Part shown: positions 25,757-37,657 of the stretch, in pieces
How positions within the stretch are numbered: the stretch's first letter is position 1
Layout: every line of letters starts with the position of its first letter
NCBI RefSeq assembly: GCF_950023065.1
Contig: NC_088679.1
Location: 47,306,001-47,370,000 of the forward strand
Length of the DNA stretch: 64,000 nucleotides
Reading direction: 5' to 3'
From: Planococcus citri
Lineage: Eukaryota; Arthropoda; Insecta; Hemiptera; Pseudococcidae
Program-made: the position numbers and the translations under genes
The notes under the pieces: model-generated
The model's input: only the letters and a program-made list of their open reading frames with translations
The model's database searches: none
Told to the model about the DNA's origin: nothing

Positions 25757-26022
25757 TCAGTCGTTTTTTTTGTTTTTGTTGAAATACTTATTTCCTTCTA
25801 TCAGTTTTTTTTTAAAGACCAACCTTAAGCAGGTTTTTTTTCTAGCTTGGCGGGTTTTTTGCTTTTTAAAAGTATTTTTTCGGGGATATCAGTCGTTTTT
25901 TTAAAAATTATATTTGCCTACCCATTTTTATTTAAAGATTAACTTTTGTAGAAATTTTTTTAGATCAGTAGGTTTTTCTTCTTAAAAGTATTTTTTCAGA
26001 AGGATATCAGTTGTTTTTTTTT
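25671..26022 (+). repeat. Degenerate tandem array, 3 units of about 100-130 bp
   Basis: Three successive units begin near 25671, 25801 and 25921. Each has a T run, AAAGACCAAC or AAAGATTAAC, a second T run, TTTTTAAAAGTATTTTTTC (or its CTTAAAAG variant) and an ATATCAGTCG or ATATCAGTTG end. Units 1 and 2 share TTTCTAGCTTGGCGGGTTTT exactly, while unit 3 is diverged there. The first unit overlaps the right arm of the long inverted repeat. The core recurs at 30824-30845. Nothing indicates coding. Confidence 0.8.
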
Positions 26023-27063
26023 AATGAATAAAAATATATTTAAAAAAAACAACAATAATTCTGCATGATAGGGTATCAAATCTGTCATCTGTAATGGTAA
26101 GTACACTGGTGAATGGTATTATTTTTGTAATCAGTGATGAAAAACTGAAACTGGTTAAAAACTGAAACTGAAATGAAGAAATTGAAACTAACTACTCGCA
26201 AATAAAACTGAAAACTGAAAATGCAAAGATGCAAAACTAAAACTGAAAAAAAAACAAAACTAAGGGTGAAATTCTTGTGCAAGTCTTGTTTTTTGCCATC
26301 ACAGTCAAGTCAAAACACCTTAAAAGCACCGACAGATAGAAAATTTTAAAAACCCCTCCATTCTCGTAATCCACAGCTTATAAATTATCTAATGATCCGC
26401 CAATAATATAGTTTCATCGAGCAAGTAATTTTGTTCATTTTCAGTAAACTCGATATTTAAGTGATTAGATATCACTATAGGCTCTGACATTACACTTAGT
26501 TATACTTTATACATACATCGAAAACTCGTTCGGTAAATTATTGATAATACTCACTCAATAGTCAATAGTCGATAATTCATCTTCAAACAGACGAATAATT
26601 TGGTGAAATTATCTAAATTTTATACTCTACGCGTGGTAGTAAATTATACCACAACCATCGATGCGTATCATTGGAGGAAAAAATCAACAAGTAACTAGAA
26701 ACGTACAAGATCATGTATTATGGTTACTGTACATAAAACAGAATGAGTCTGAAAATGAACAACTCGATGTATGTACATATTAGAATTGAAATAATGCTTG
26801 TTCAACGCTGAATTAGTTAGTAGTTACTTGCATTACAACTTGTCGACTCAATCAACAATGAGACAAATCATGTACATCACTACATCAGAAATCTAGCACT
26901 AGCTATTCGAACACAAATCAAAATGAAAAATGTCCAAAAATACACACTGCATTATTGCATACAACCAACTGATAATGAATTAATGATGTATAAATAATCG
27001 TACGAAAGCAGCAGTGATAACTGCTGAAACTCTATGATGAGGTAATTCGTGAGTCACAACGAA
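26023..27063. other. Noncoding DNA with ACTGAAA simple repeat
   Basis: 26138-26262 is a degenerate run of ACTGAAA-like words (AAACTGAAACTG and variants). The remainder, to the stop codon of the LRR pseudogene at 27064, is AT-rich without a supported frame and would include the 3' untranslated region of that minus-strand gene. Confidence 0.6.
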
Positions 27064-27492
27064 TTAAATACTCAGTTCAAAATGGAATAAAAGCTCTTCG
27101 TATGAATAGATAGATTTCACTTGTTGACAAATGTATTGGACCATTTCATCGTTCATATTGTACATCCACAAATTGCCTCTGATCACTTTGGCCAATTGTC
27201 TATTTAGTAAAGGTATCAGATGAACTGAAAAGTGAAAACCGAGCAAAACTGTACATCATCTTGAAAGGTTACTTCTGTTTGCGATCTTCTTGTTTAGTTT
27301 GTGTGGCGATTCCTCAATATTAAGCTTTTTTGTCATTTTTCTTTGATTCTTGCTCTGTGAAAAAAAACAAACAAACACGAATTAGCTGAAAAAATTCACC
27401 TGCATCTTTTTGTAGCTAACAGATTGGGATGATAAAGCTTTCAAAATGTCAGCTTGTTCTTAGATTACTCACCGGAATCAAGGCTATTTTGT

Positions 27493-28742
27493 AGTTAGAT
27501 TAGAGATGATAAATTTCAGGAAATTTATTTTTTGGAAACTTTCAGAAACTTTCGGAAACTTTCCGGAAATTTATTTTTCTTCGATGAATGAGGCACCACA
27601 TACCTGTTTATAACAAATGCCAGTTTTAAAATGTTATTAGTCAACTACAAACTAATGAATTTCCAAAAATTCTGTTTTTTTATTTTTTTTATTTATTCTC
27701 ATATTTTCTGCAATAAAATGTCATTTGTGTGGTGTTTTATGAATTAAAAAATGTGACCAAGTTCAAGAATTTAATGATTACTTCACAACCTGCACCAGAA
27801 AAATTCTAAAAGAAAAAAAATGCAGGGATTTGAACCAAAATTTTCAACTGTAACTGGAACTGGAATAAACTAGAACATTTTTGGGGAAATAATTTTCTAT
27901 TTTTTATCCAATTAGCTTTTACTGAAATCAAAACAAAAATTGGAATTGGAACCCAAATTTGAAATTTTCATTTCTCTAACCATAAGCTTGTAACCTTTGA
28001 ATAAATTTGGTTAATTATGGTCCATGAAATTGCGACAATTGAGACAAATATTGCCATTTTCTCTCATTAGTCATTGAATAATTTTTTTTATTTAAAAAAA
28101 TTGATTCTTGAATCATTGATAATGCATATCTTGAACTTCTTGAAGGAGACAACTAATATTATAGGTATTTGTTTTTGAAAAAATGTGCAGTATTTTTTTA
28201 AATTTCAAGAAATTGTCTCAAAATGGTTCATCCGCAAGTTTTTTATTGTTACACCTGTTGAAAAAATGATACCAAGTCGTGTATATACGCGTATTTCGAA
28301 AATTTCATTCAAAAAATTTTTTAAAAAACCAAGAAAACCATATTTTATTGTTTTAAATGTCATAATCTAGTGGTGTTTGTTTACTGTTTAGTGTTTACAA
28401 GCATTTCCTTATTAGGTTTGTTCGTTTTTATTACTCGGTCTAACCGGGTCTACACTTTCCTTACTCTCCTTACTCCGCTCTCCACTTTTTACCCCTGATT
28501 TAACCAAAGACCTATAACAGGTCTCTGGATTTAACCTTACCCGGGTAAGAAACCTGGTTAAAAACGAACAAACCTATTATGAATGAGAATTCTGAACTCT
28601 AGTAAGCGTTTTGATGAAAATTTATAAATTTCATAAATTTCCATGAAAATGGAAATTTAAAAATTTGAAAGTTTCCGGAAAATTTCCTGAAAAATTTCAA
28701 GAAAGTTTCCGTTGAAAGTTTCCTCTCATCTCTAAGTTAGAT
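27493..28742. mobile_element. Non-autonomous hAT element with 8-bp TSD
   Basis: The element is 27501-28734. Both ends read TAGAGATGA inward, a classic hAT terminus, and it is flanked by the identical octamer AGTTAGAT at 27493-27500 and 28735-28742. Subterminal regions carry repeated GGAAACTTTC words in inverted orientation at both ends. I see no transposase frame. It interrupts exon 2 of the LRR gene: joining the flanks at the octamer restores an LRR-like peptide apart from one frameshifting base. A smaller Harbinger-like element is nested in it at 28414-28575. Confidence 0.88.
28411..28578. mobile_element. PIF/Harbinger-like MITE (162 bp), nested
   Basis: The element 28414-28575 starts AGGTTTGTTCGTTTTTA and ends with its reverse complement (TAAAAACGAACAAACCT). 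It is flanked by ATT at 28411-28413 and 28576-28578. Further inward both halves carry imperfect ACTCGG/ACCCGG and GGTTAAA words. A 3-bp AT-rich duplication with such ends fits PIF/Harbinger, but this is assigned by pattern only. It lies inside the hAT element, so it inserted later. Confidence 0.7.
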
Positions 28743-29043
28743 AGATTTAACAAACATGATATGTTTCAAACTAGCCTGAAAATAGAAGAAACAAAGAAGG
28801 GTTAGAATGTGTTAGGGATAAGGACACTTCAAAACATCACTTACATAACAGATTTCAAGTTTCAGTGATCTTTACGATCCAGACTTGAAGAACTGAAACG
28901 TAAGAGTACATTATTCCATACAGTGGAATACAAGAATTTGAGAAAATAATCATTAATCAATATAACACTTACGACATCTTTTAGAGGTATTTCTTTCAAA
29001 CCGCAGGAACTGAAGTTAAGCTCTCCGTTCTTTATTCTGTCGT

Positions 29044-29863
29044 TCAAATTATTAGGTACCACCTCTTGTGTTAGAATGGCCAAGTATTAGAATGGTCAAG
29101 TTGTAGAATAAGAGGGAAAAAAAGGGAAAAATATTTTTGTTGCCAACCCACTTTGTTTGGAGAAGAAAATTTTGTAAAATAATTAAAATGAAAAGTAAAG
29201 CCCAAGTATTAGAATGGTCAAGTTGTAGAATAGTCAAGTATTAGAATGGTCAAGTATTTGAAAAATAGGGGGAAAAGAGCAATCTGTTATAAGAGGATGA
29301 GGAAGTGGTACTTAGACTTAGTACTTTTTTGGATAATAGGGTACAAGGGTAGCCGTTTTCAGGGTTGGGGGGCGCTGTGTCCGCTCACCTCGGCTTCGCC
29401 TCGGTTGCGCGGGTCGCTTTGTTGTTCATACTATGTCTGTGAACTTCCCTCGGCCTTCGGCCTCGGTGAGTACAGTTTTTTAGAAACTACCGCAGGTACT
29501 GTCTACATACACGGTAATGTCCAGCCTCCGTCTGAACTCACCAAGGGGAGTAATGCTCATTGAATGAAATATAAATTTTAAACGGCTCGGCTTCGCCTCG
29601 CCTAATTCTCACATTCTCCGAGTCCATCCTGATATTTGTATTTTTCATTTTCTAACACTTGACCATTCTAATACTTGACTATTCTACAACTTGACCATTC
29701 TAATACTTGGGCTTTTCTTTTCATTTTAATTTACAAAATTTTCTTCTCCAAACAAAGTGGGTTGGCAACAAAAATATTTTTCCCTTTTTTTCCCTCTTTT
29801 TCTACCACCTGACCATTCTAATACTTGTCCATTCTAACACATGAGGTGGTCTCAAATTATTAG
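29044..29863. mobile_element. Mutator-like TIR element (796 bp) in LRR exon 1
   Basis: The element spans about 29056-29851 with inverted repeats of roughly 210 bp (29056-29268 and 29636-29851), well over 90% alike by eye. Each arm repeats AAGTATTAGAATGGTC-like words several times. The 12-mer TCAAATTATTAG flanks it at 29044-29055 and 29852-29863. Long TIRs with a 9-12-bp duplication fit Mutator-like elements. The central 370 bp is GC-richer and contains CTCGGCTTCGCCTCGG and CCTCGGCCTTCGGCCTCGG words, with no coding frame. The insertion separates the first seven codons of the LRR gene from the rest of exon 1. Confidence 0.8.
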
Positions 29864-29971
29864 TAGCAACCATTTTTTAATACTTTTAAGTACGATTATT
29901 AAACTAAAAATCAGTAATCACGATTCATGAAGGAATACACTTCTTATCACTGTTTACTATTTCAGTTCGTT

Positions 29972-30017
29972 GGGGGGGACTCCGTCCCCCCCACACCCCC
30001 CCTTGGGCTTCGCCCAA
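29972..30017. repeat. Two adjacent GC-rich triloop hairpins
   Basis: GGGGGGGAC-TCC-GTCCCCCCC (29972-29992) has a perfect 9-bp stem and a 3-base loop. TTGGGC-TTC-GCCCAA (30003-30017) has a 6-bp stem and a TTC loop. They share the NNC-TTC-GNN style with the GGC-TTC-GCC words inside the neighbouring Mutator-like element. The function is unknown; they may be transposon ends. Confidence 0.75.
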
Positions 30018-30101
30018 ACTGCTTTCTACTCCTTTTATATTTATCTCCACCACCTCTACCGGTGCCGCCGTAGTTAAATCGGTAAAATAACCACCGGAAA
30101 C

Positions 30102-30400
30102 TTTCCGTTGACAGGGCTACAGCCTCTTCAAATGAACGGATTTACTTGAAATTTTGTATAGAGGTAGTGTAAGTCATGTAGATGACCCTTTTTTAGACTT
30201 CAACTAAAAATTTTTATTTTGTTTCTTCTATTCCACTACTTTCTCATCTCAGTCACTGAAAAATCATGAAGCTAATTTCCGTTGTCAGGGCTACAGCCTC
30301 TCCTAATGAACCGATTTGCTTGAAATTTTGCACATTGATAGTGAATATGATGTAGATTGTGCTTTTCTACGGTACCACGAAAAATTTTCATTTTGGGGGT
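30102..30400 (+). repeat. 174-bp-period tandem repeat, two copies
   Basis: TTTCCGTTG(A/T)CAGGGCTACAGCCTC and the following 100 bases (AATGAACNGATTT, ACTTGAAATTTTG or GCTTGAAATTTTG, ATGTAGAT) occur at 30102 and again at 30276. An inverted, more diverged version of the AATGAACCGATTTGCTTGAAATTTT part lies near 30500-30545. Such text is typical of decayed insect transposons, but I cannot name the family. Confidence 0.6.
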
Positions 30401-30823
30401 GTTTTTGGAGGGAGAGAAATTTTCAAATTGAGAAAAAGTGGGTCAAAAATAATTTTTTTTAAAAATTGACGTTGTATTTAGAAATAACTCGTAAATTTAC
30501 ACCAGTGTACAAAATTTTACTTGAATTGGTTCAGTAGTTTTTTGTTGACACGAAGATTTGTGATTTCAAAAATTACCCCAAAATGCTAACTTTGGGTACT
30601 CCAATCTACATAATTTTTTACCGTAGAAAGTTTGTAAACATACCAAATTAAAGCTCTCGTTGATGCCAACAACATATCAGAAAATCAGAATCGTACGTTT
30701 TTTTATTCGCGAGAAATTGAACATCGAAAATACGCTTAGTTGTTCAGAGAATGTAAGCAGTAAGTGGCCGGACTGTCATCACGTTTGTATTATTGTTATT
30801 GTTTGTTGTTTTTTTTGTGTGCG

Positions 30824-30858
30824 TTTTTTTTTCTAGCTTGGCGGGGCAGTCCGACCGG
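30824..30858 (+). repeat. Detached CTAGCTTGGCGGG core plus hairpin
   Basis: A T run followed by CTAGCTTGGCGGG matches the array at 25.8 kb. It is followed at once by GCAGTCCG-AC-CGGACTGC, a perfect 8-bp stem. A related GGCCGGACTG word lies near 30768. This is probably the end of a repeat family shared with the 25-kb locus. Confidence 0.6.
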
Positions 30859-33208
30859 ACTGCTTGATTAAGAAATCTTACATAATCCTGCCGCTTATTA
30901 ATACTCTTTGACAATAAAGAGTAAAATAGAATTTTAGGGTTAAGATACCTAAAAAGAAGTACCAACTGTTTGAACTACAGAAACGACAGATGACTGGTGT
31001 GCCAACAAGTCAAAAAGGCTTAAGCATCTTTTGAAACGAGAGAATGAAACAAAAATATGCAGAGATTATTTTTATACTTAAGCAAGTAGGTATACTTACC
31101 TATATTTATAAATAAATATTTGTTGCAAATTAATTATAATGTACTACTACGTGAAAATGTAAAATCAAATTTTATCTGCATTAATAGTTTTAAATTTCAT
31201 AAAGAAGAAACTATTCTTTCTATCAACTTGTAAAATCATTATAATTGTTGATTTGTAATTTTGTAACACATTTTAGGATTAATTAAAACTTGACGAGATG
31301 GGTGAGTTGGTTGAGGTTATTTCCTATTGTTAGTTTTTCGTCAAGATTTTTAGTCAAGGATTTTAGGATTGGAATTTACAGAAATAAAATTTCAGTTATT
31401 AAGATGAGATAAATAATTGGTAAATAGATACATAATGTTAATAGGTACTAGGTTCCTAGATTAAGATAGGTAGATCGCGAAAAAAAAAAATGTTGAAAAA
31501 TGTTTACCAAATCCAGTGGAGAACTTCATTTTTAGTTGAAAGATAGTGTGCCCCTCGAGGGAAGATATGAGTACTCAAAGAGAGAGTATTAGCGAAAAAA
31601 TCGTGTTTTTTTCGCTCTAGCCCCTATCCAACCAGTTTTCGAAAAAATGACCTAGTCCCAACAGATAATATTTGAGATTCTGCGTCGATCAAGGCTATTT
31701 CCATTAAGATCCAAGACCACTTTTAGGATTCTATCGAGCGGTTGAAAATTTGAAAATTACCTAGTTATTTTTGGTCAAATTCGAGTTTTGAATTTTTTTT
31801 CTTAAATATTTTGTATTAATCGAGCCAAAAAATGGAAAGTTGTCATTTCTTAAACTGGGGAAGTATTTTGGAACCAAGTGGTGCCAATTTTGTGTTCATT
31901 ATTACCGATTTAAAAAACTCGAAAAAATAGCCAAGAATTTATCAAATTTCTTCGGTTTTCTTGAAACATTTATAGGTACGTCTAGGAACAAAATTTTTCC
32001 AAATTGAAAGTCAATTTTTTTGGTATCTACATTATCAGAGATGATGAACTGCCTTTCTTAATTAAATGCCTTTACGAATCACGAACCGGTTCTCCAATTC
32101 AACCATGTAAATCTGCGGTAGGCTTATTATCAAGCTCGATCGTAATCCTAAAAAAAAAGGTAAGTATACACCGAAGGATGTTCACTATGGTTATTCTACT
32201 TACCCACTTCTGTATCCATTTTTCAACCACTTTCATGTTATGAATCAGAAATAATTTTTCACAGCAATTGAGAAATTAAACTTTTTTTTTTTTTTAATTT
32301 CACCAAACGGAAACTCTTAGGATGTTTATTCATGTACGAAAGCCTATTTCCAATTAATAAGCATAAAAACCGGAATAATTTAATCTGTGAGGTCGCTCAT
32401 AATTTCATAAACTTTGCATTTAAACAAAGTCTCGCTTAAAAAGCACACTTTGTCGGCCCGCACGCTTGTGTATACGCATTATGACGTATACAATTTAATG
32501 TAAATGCCAGCCAAGCGAACGTAAACCTTTAAAGGGGTTGCTATCCCTGTTACTCAATATTTTGAGCTTTAATTATCTCAACAATTTAATTTCCTTTGTC
32601 ACCTTTTCAGATTAATAGATTGATAAATTATGGCGACATTTTATATAAACGTTTTCGACGAACCGGGGAGAGGGCGTAAATAAATCGAGGGTTTACTTTA
32701 ATTGGATTCCTTTTAATAAAATTTTCACACGAAAATCGAATATAATGTTTTTCTTAGCCTCGTTTAAATTCGTCTTATTAAACTAATTTTCTTTCCGATA
32801 CACAGACACGCGTTTCGTTCACGCTGACGTCATTTGACGAACTTCCACAGACAATAGAAGTAATTTTTTTTACGTTCCAAAACGTCTTTGGAATTTAATC
32901 ACGATGAAACTGATTCGATAATAAATTAAATCGCGCCGATGGGTGTACTTTGTATGTGTGCTAGTCGTACATTATCTTTTCCTTTTTTTTTTTTTCATCA
33001 ACGTTTAGCTTAAAATTTCTAACTACAACAAAGTAGGTAGATACCTACCTACCTATCTACCTGTTTCATGAATTCAAAATGTTGAAATTTCAAGAATTTT
33101 CTCGTCACTTCAATTAATTTTGAAAAGAATTCGTTAGGTACCGATATTTTTCATTTAGCTTATTTTCAAAACAAAAATGTGTACATTGGCGAAAAGCGAA
33201 AAATTTAC

Positions 33209-33265
33209 CTTCAGCTATTCTGGGCATCGTCGATTGATGAACCAACCAGCATTCCAGTTATATGC
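33209..33265 (-). CDS. Weak candidate exon with early stop
   Basis: On the minus strand the tract CATTTTACATTAG is followed by 57 bases ending at AAG|GTAAAT. Entered with one base, the same phase as the 17.5-kb exon, the frame reads GMLVGSSIDDAQNS and then TGA three bases before the donor. It could be an alternative exon that introduces a stop (a poison exon) or a chance match. The acceptor and donor are moderate. No homology is recognised. Confidence 0.2.
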
Positions 33266-36200
33266 CTAATGTAAAATGAAAATATTTTATCAAAATAGGT
33301 TCTATGCAGTTGTTTATACAATGTAGAAATCTACATAATTCACCTAATTTAAAAGTTACTTTAAGTAATGAAATGAAGTGCGGACATATATAACAATTTT
33401 CTATTTTAAAAAACAGTCAAAAAATGAGAGAATAGGTATACATGCCGTTTTAAACTGAATTCGAAATTATTTTAACATTTTGTCTAATAAGCCAACCGCT
33501 TTAAATGTGTAGGTAAGCAAACAAATATTATTAGCTACTAAAGTTTTCAAAAGAGAAAAACAAATATTTGCTTACCCACAATTGATTTAAACGCAACATG
33601 TACGTACTACGTATAGGTAAGTTAATTCAAGTTTTCTCTAACACAATAGGTAAGTACGTATACGAGTACATTTTTAACAACAACAAAAAAAAACTCGTTC
33701 GAAGAAGTGAGGCAAATGAGGAAATTTTCTCAAATTATATAACAGCCTCATTTCAGCGAACTGATTTTCAATGTTTTTCGCATCACTTAAGTATGCCACA
33801 AAATTCTTGAGAAATGTTGTAAATAAATTTCAATTTAAAATCAACTATTCGCAGCTAAGTTTCCAAAACAAAATATTTCTTTATTTAGGTCTTATATTAA
33901 TTTAAATTTGAATCAGAAAAGACAGTGTGTGGCAATATAAGTCTTGAACGGCGCGGCGCCTAATGGGGTTACAAAATTCGAAAATCTATAATTATATCTA
34001 TGTACTCTCGGCTACAATTCTCAGCATTGAGATGAAATATGGCTTTCGATATAGGTATGTAATTAATTATAATTAATTACTTTGTATTTCAATTGAAGAT
34101 TTAATCCATATCGACTCAAAAATTAGATTTATACGTAAAAAGAACATGTTCTGAAATTCTTATGACCAGATCTACGATAAGAATTGATATGAGGCGGAAA
34201 TCGATATGAGGTGACTTCGAGTAGTTTTTGAGCCTCCAACACGATTTTGTGAATTCTAGTTTGCTAAATTATGCTTTAAAATCCTGTCTAAAAATGAAGA
34301 AATTTTGGGTAAAATCATTTACAATAGATTTAAAGGATTAACGATGGGGCACAGAGCGTTTCAAATTTTAGCCTAATAGATACCTAGTTACCTACCTCAT
34401 CCTCATCAATCAAAACCATCAACTTTTTCATTTTGTCCTATAATGTTCCAAAAACTTTCTTAAATTCGAGAAATAGTGTTTGGCTTTTAAAATTTCGGTT
34501 GATAAGGTATTTTAACATGCCTTTTCAATGTACAAAGCTTCATTTGAATCTTGAATTTTTTTTGGCTGGTTTTGGATACCTTTACCTAAAGTTCCCTGGT
34601 AAGGCCCTATCGACAACGGAAGTTCTCCAATCACCAGAAAATTTATTCGATTGATCACTGAAAAGTCAAAAGAGCATCCAAATATGCATCAACAGGCCAA
34701 ATTTAAGGTGCTGAATTTCATTTTTAGCTTCTTAATGGACATTTTAACATACAAGGAGCCATTTCTGTAAAGGAAATCAAAATTTGTATAAATTGAACGG
34801 AAAGCTGATATAGTGTATACGTTAGTCTATTTTCAACCTCCCGAATCTATTTGTGTTAATTTCCAGTTGTTCTGAAGCCTTCAGCAGATTTTTTGATTAA
34901 ATCACAATTTTTTTTTTTTTAAATTTGAACAAAATTCTGAAAATATTTTTCTGAATTGGTGAAAAGGGCCACAAATCCGGTAACATCGAGTTTGCACGTG
35001 CTCTTTTCCATTTTGACCTTTCTGACTCGTGTAACAACTTTTCTGAAACTGGGAACTCTAAAGATCAGCTCGAGGCTCCAAACGGTTTGAAACCACCACA
35101 AATCGATTGGACAAGTCGAAAATAGGGTATAAAGTAAATTTCAACTTCCTACCTCTATTTGACGAAATTTCAAGTTTTACCAGGAGAATGGGCTTTTCAA
35201 TTTCCAAAAATTTTTAAAAATAAAAAAATAAAATTCAGCGCCAAATTTGTCCTATAAGTAGTTATAACGGTGTATTTTTGGACGCTCATTTGGTGTTTTG
35301 TCCGGTATAAGAATTTTTCTGGCAGTTGGAATAGGTAGGTAGTATAGGTACGTCTCTTGTGAGGAAAAATTGGTAGTTATTTTCAAAGTTTTAAAATGGC
35401 AAAAGCTTGTAATTATTCTCATGTAAATATACGCGTACATATAGGTACGAGTAATTCAAGAACCTCACGTAGAAATAGGTAGACTGGAATGAAATGGCCT
35501 ATTTACAATTTAAAAGGTTTTTCTTTTTGGTCAAAACTCGCTCGTTTCATTATAACAATATACCTAATTACTAAGCAACAACATTTCATATCATAATTTT
35601 AGCAATCTCGCTGCAAACCTGCTAATTAATTTTCCTGTATTAAGTAGGTAATTGACCCCCCATGGGAATTATGAAAAGTCTTTTTCAAATTTCTTTGCAC
35701 CAACGCACTTTGAATTTAATCTCTTCAATATGTCAGCAGATTAGAACCATTTTAAGTTCCTATATCTACCTACGTGTTTTCACTTTCAAAAAAGGTTCAA
35801 TTTATGGTGAAAAATTATGTTTTTTTTTCATATGATAGTGACAGCGGAGCGTGGCAAAAGACACATAGGTAGGTGTAAAAGGAATAGGCATGTAGAACGT
35901 CCGATCAAATTTTACACTTTTTTGCTTCATAACGAAAAGTGATGGTGCGTATAACACGAATTACATATTTGGTTGAATGAGGAAAATAAAATCTATATGT
36001 TCTTGTTTTTCTTCGTTGATATGGATCTAGATACGTATGAAGGAAGGTTTTTATGAAATCCGTCTAGAAAAAAATGATATTAGAAAATAAGTACCTATCT
36101 TATTTTGAAATTCATGCTAAAATGCATTTCCGGCCAAACACATGTTTTTCTGTTCGTTCCTAATCATTTGGAAACCCATATGGTTTTGCGGTAGGTATAT

Positions 36201-37657
36201 AAATTTCACGTAAAACAGCGACGAAACATGGCCGGAAATCTGTACGTGATATGATTTCGAAGCGGCGTTGTGCTGAAAAACCTCATCAAGCCCTTGTAGA
36301 CTCGAATTTCCGCTGAATTGTGATATCTCGCTATTACGTATGATTATTTTCATCTACGGTAATACCTAGCCTATAGCAGAGTGGGTTGATTTTCAACATT
36401 TTTTTTCTTCGAAATTTGATAGAGTAGGTAGGTAGGTACAGCATAAATTTATAACCGATGATACTTACCTAAAAGTTGTGGTAAAAATTTATTTTTTTGA
36501 CCAACGAGTATTTTATCTTTTTTTTCTTATTTTATTTTTTCTTATTTTCTAAATACTACACACAAAATACATAAGTAAATAATTCGAAAAAAGACACAGG
36601 TACATCGTAAAAATAACTTCAGAACAAATATCTAATTATTTTTGCCCGAAATTATTTGTTCATGCATTTTTAGGTACCTACATATCATAGCTAGGTACCC
36701 ATCAATTATTCAAACATTTGAAAGAAAAATAATAAAAATTAAAAGGTAGAAAAAGTCCTCTCCAAAAAAATGAATTTTCAAAAAAAAAAAAAAAAAGAAA
36801 GAAAGAAAATCCCGTTCGTTGATGAAATCGCTTCTTAAATTTAACATTCTCACATAAACTGTGTCTCTTTTTTCGCAAGAAATAAAATTCGTATAACAAT
36901 AATTTCCTCCCATTAAACCGAACTGTTCGTAATAATTTCATCACAAGTAATGGATGTTTCAAGTAAACATAATTTACTCAGCATGCCATTTAACATGAAG
37001 TCACTATTTTCTCAATGTGATTCATGCAATGTTGTTTTAAGTAGCTATACGCATACCACTAAGCCGAAAATACTGAATCAAGATTTTCGTAGTTTTCGTA
37101 CGTAATTGGTACATTAAAGAACCTACGCTGACAATTTCTTTGCGGTTGAAAAGTAAAATCGCGCTTCTGTTTTCAGCCTACCTTCCTACACCTACCTACT
37201 CGTACGAATTTCGTTTTTTTGCAAGTGTCGGTAGAATAAATAAATTTAAAGTTACCTATATACCTATGTGTAGGCAAAGGCATAACAAGGAGGATTTTAA
37301 ACTTTCTCGAAACAATATTGCGATATTATTTTCAAGAGAAGACCCCAAACTAAATTTCAATTTGAGTGAAATAAGAACCCCATCTGTTCGCTTTTTCAAG
37401 GAAGTAATTAATAAACAAATTTAAAATTTGAACGAATACTTACCACAAAAACCTCTATTTGAAAATATTAAGTATGCCTTGTAAAATAATCGTAGAGATA
37501 AGTAAGAATATCGAGGAAGGATTCAATGAAAATCAGATTTAGGTATATATAATCCTCACGTATAATGCACAATTCAGTGCCGTTAGAAGGGATAATATCT
37601 GCATATATCTACTACATATAATATTTACCTAATTAGCGAGAACTTCAAGATATTCCT

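Larger units (their letters stand above)
27064..29873 (-). pseudogene. Leucine-rich-repeat gene broken by two transposons
   Basis: Four minus-strand exons can be read. Exon 1 starts at ATG 29871-29873, runs to 29853, is interrupted by a 796-bp transposon, and resumes from 29055 to 28973 before GTAAGT. It contains the LRR-like LNFSSCGLKEIPLKDV. Exon 2 runs 28775-28735 and 27492-27473 around a hAT insertion and ends before GTGAGT. It contains LLNLSNYKIALIP, which fits the LxxLxLSxNxLxxIP pattern. Exon 2 totals 61 bases where 60 would keep the phase, so it has a one-base insertion in addition. Exon 3 is 27273-27354 and exon 4 is 27064-27224, ending FHFELSI then TAA. Introns are 197, 118 and 48 bp. 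Phases agree apart from the frameshift. The exact LRR family is unknown; exons 3-4 show no clear repeat. LRR proteins usually bind other proteins. Confidence 0.8.

Noticed and set aside
24881..25828. Phe-rich frames on both strands beginning MLGGSLISHYFF
   Set aside because: They are the two arms of the inverted repeat translated through T runs, which is low-complexity DNA and not a duplicated gene.
28862..28920. Exon-like segment between TTTCAG and GTAAGT in the first intron of the LRR gene
   Set aside because: All three frames contain stops, and the exon 1 to exon 2 join without it gives the LRR-like reading.
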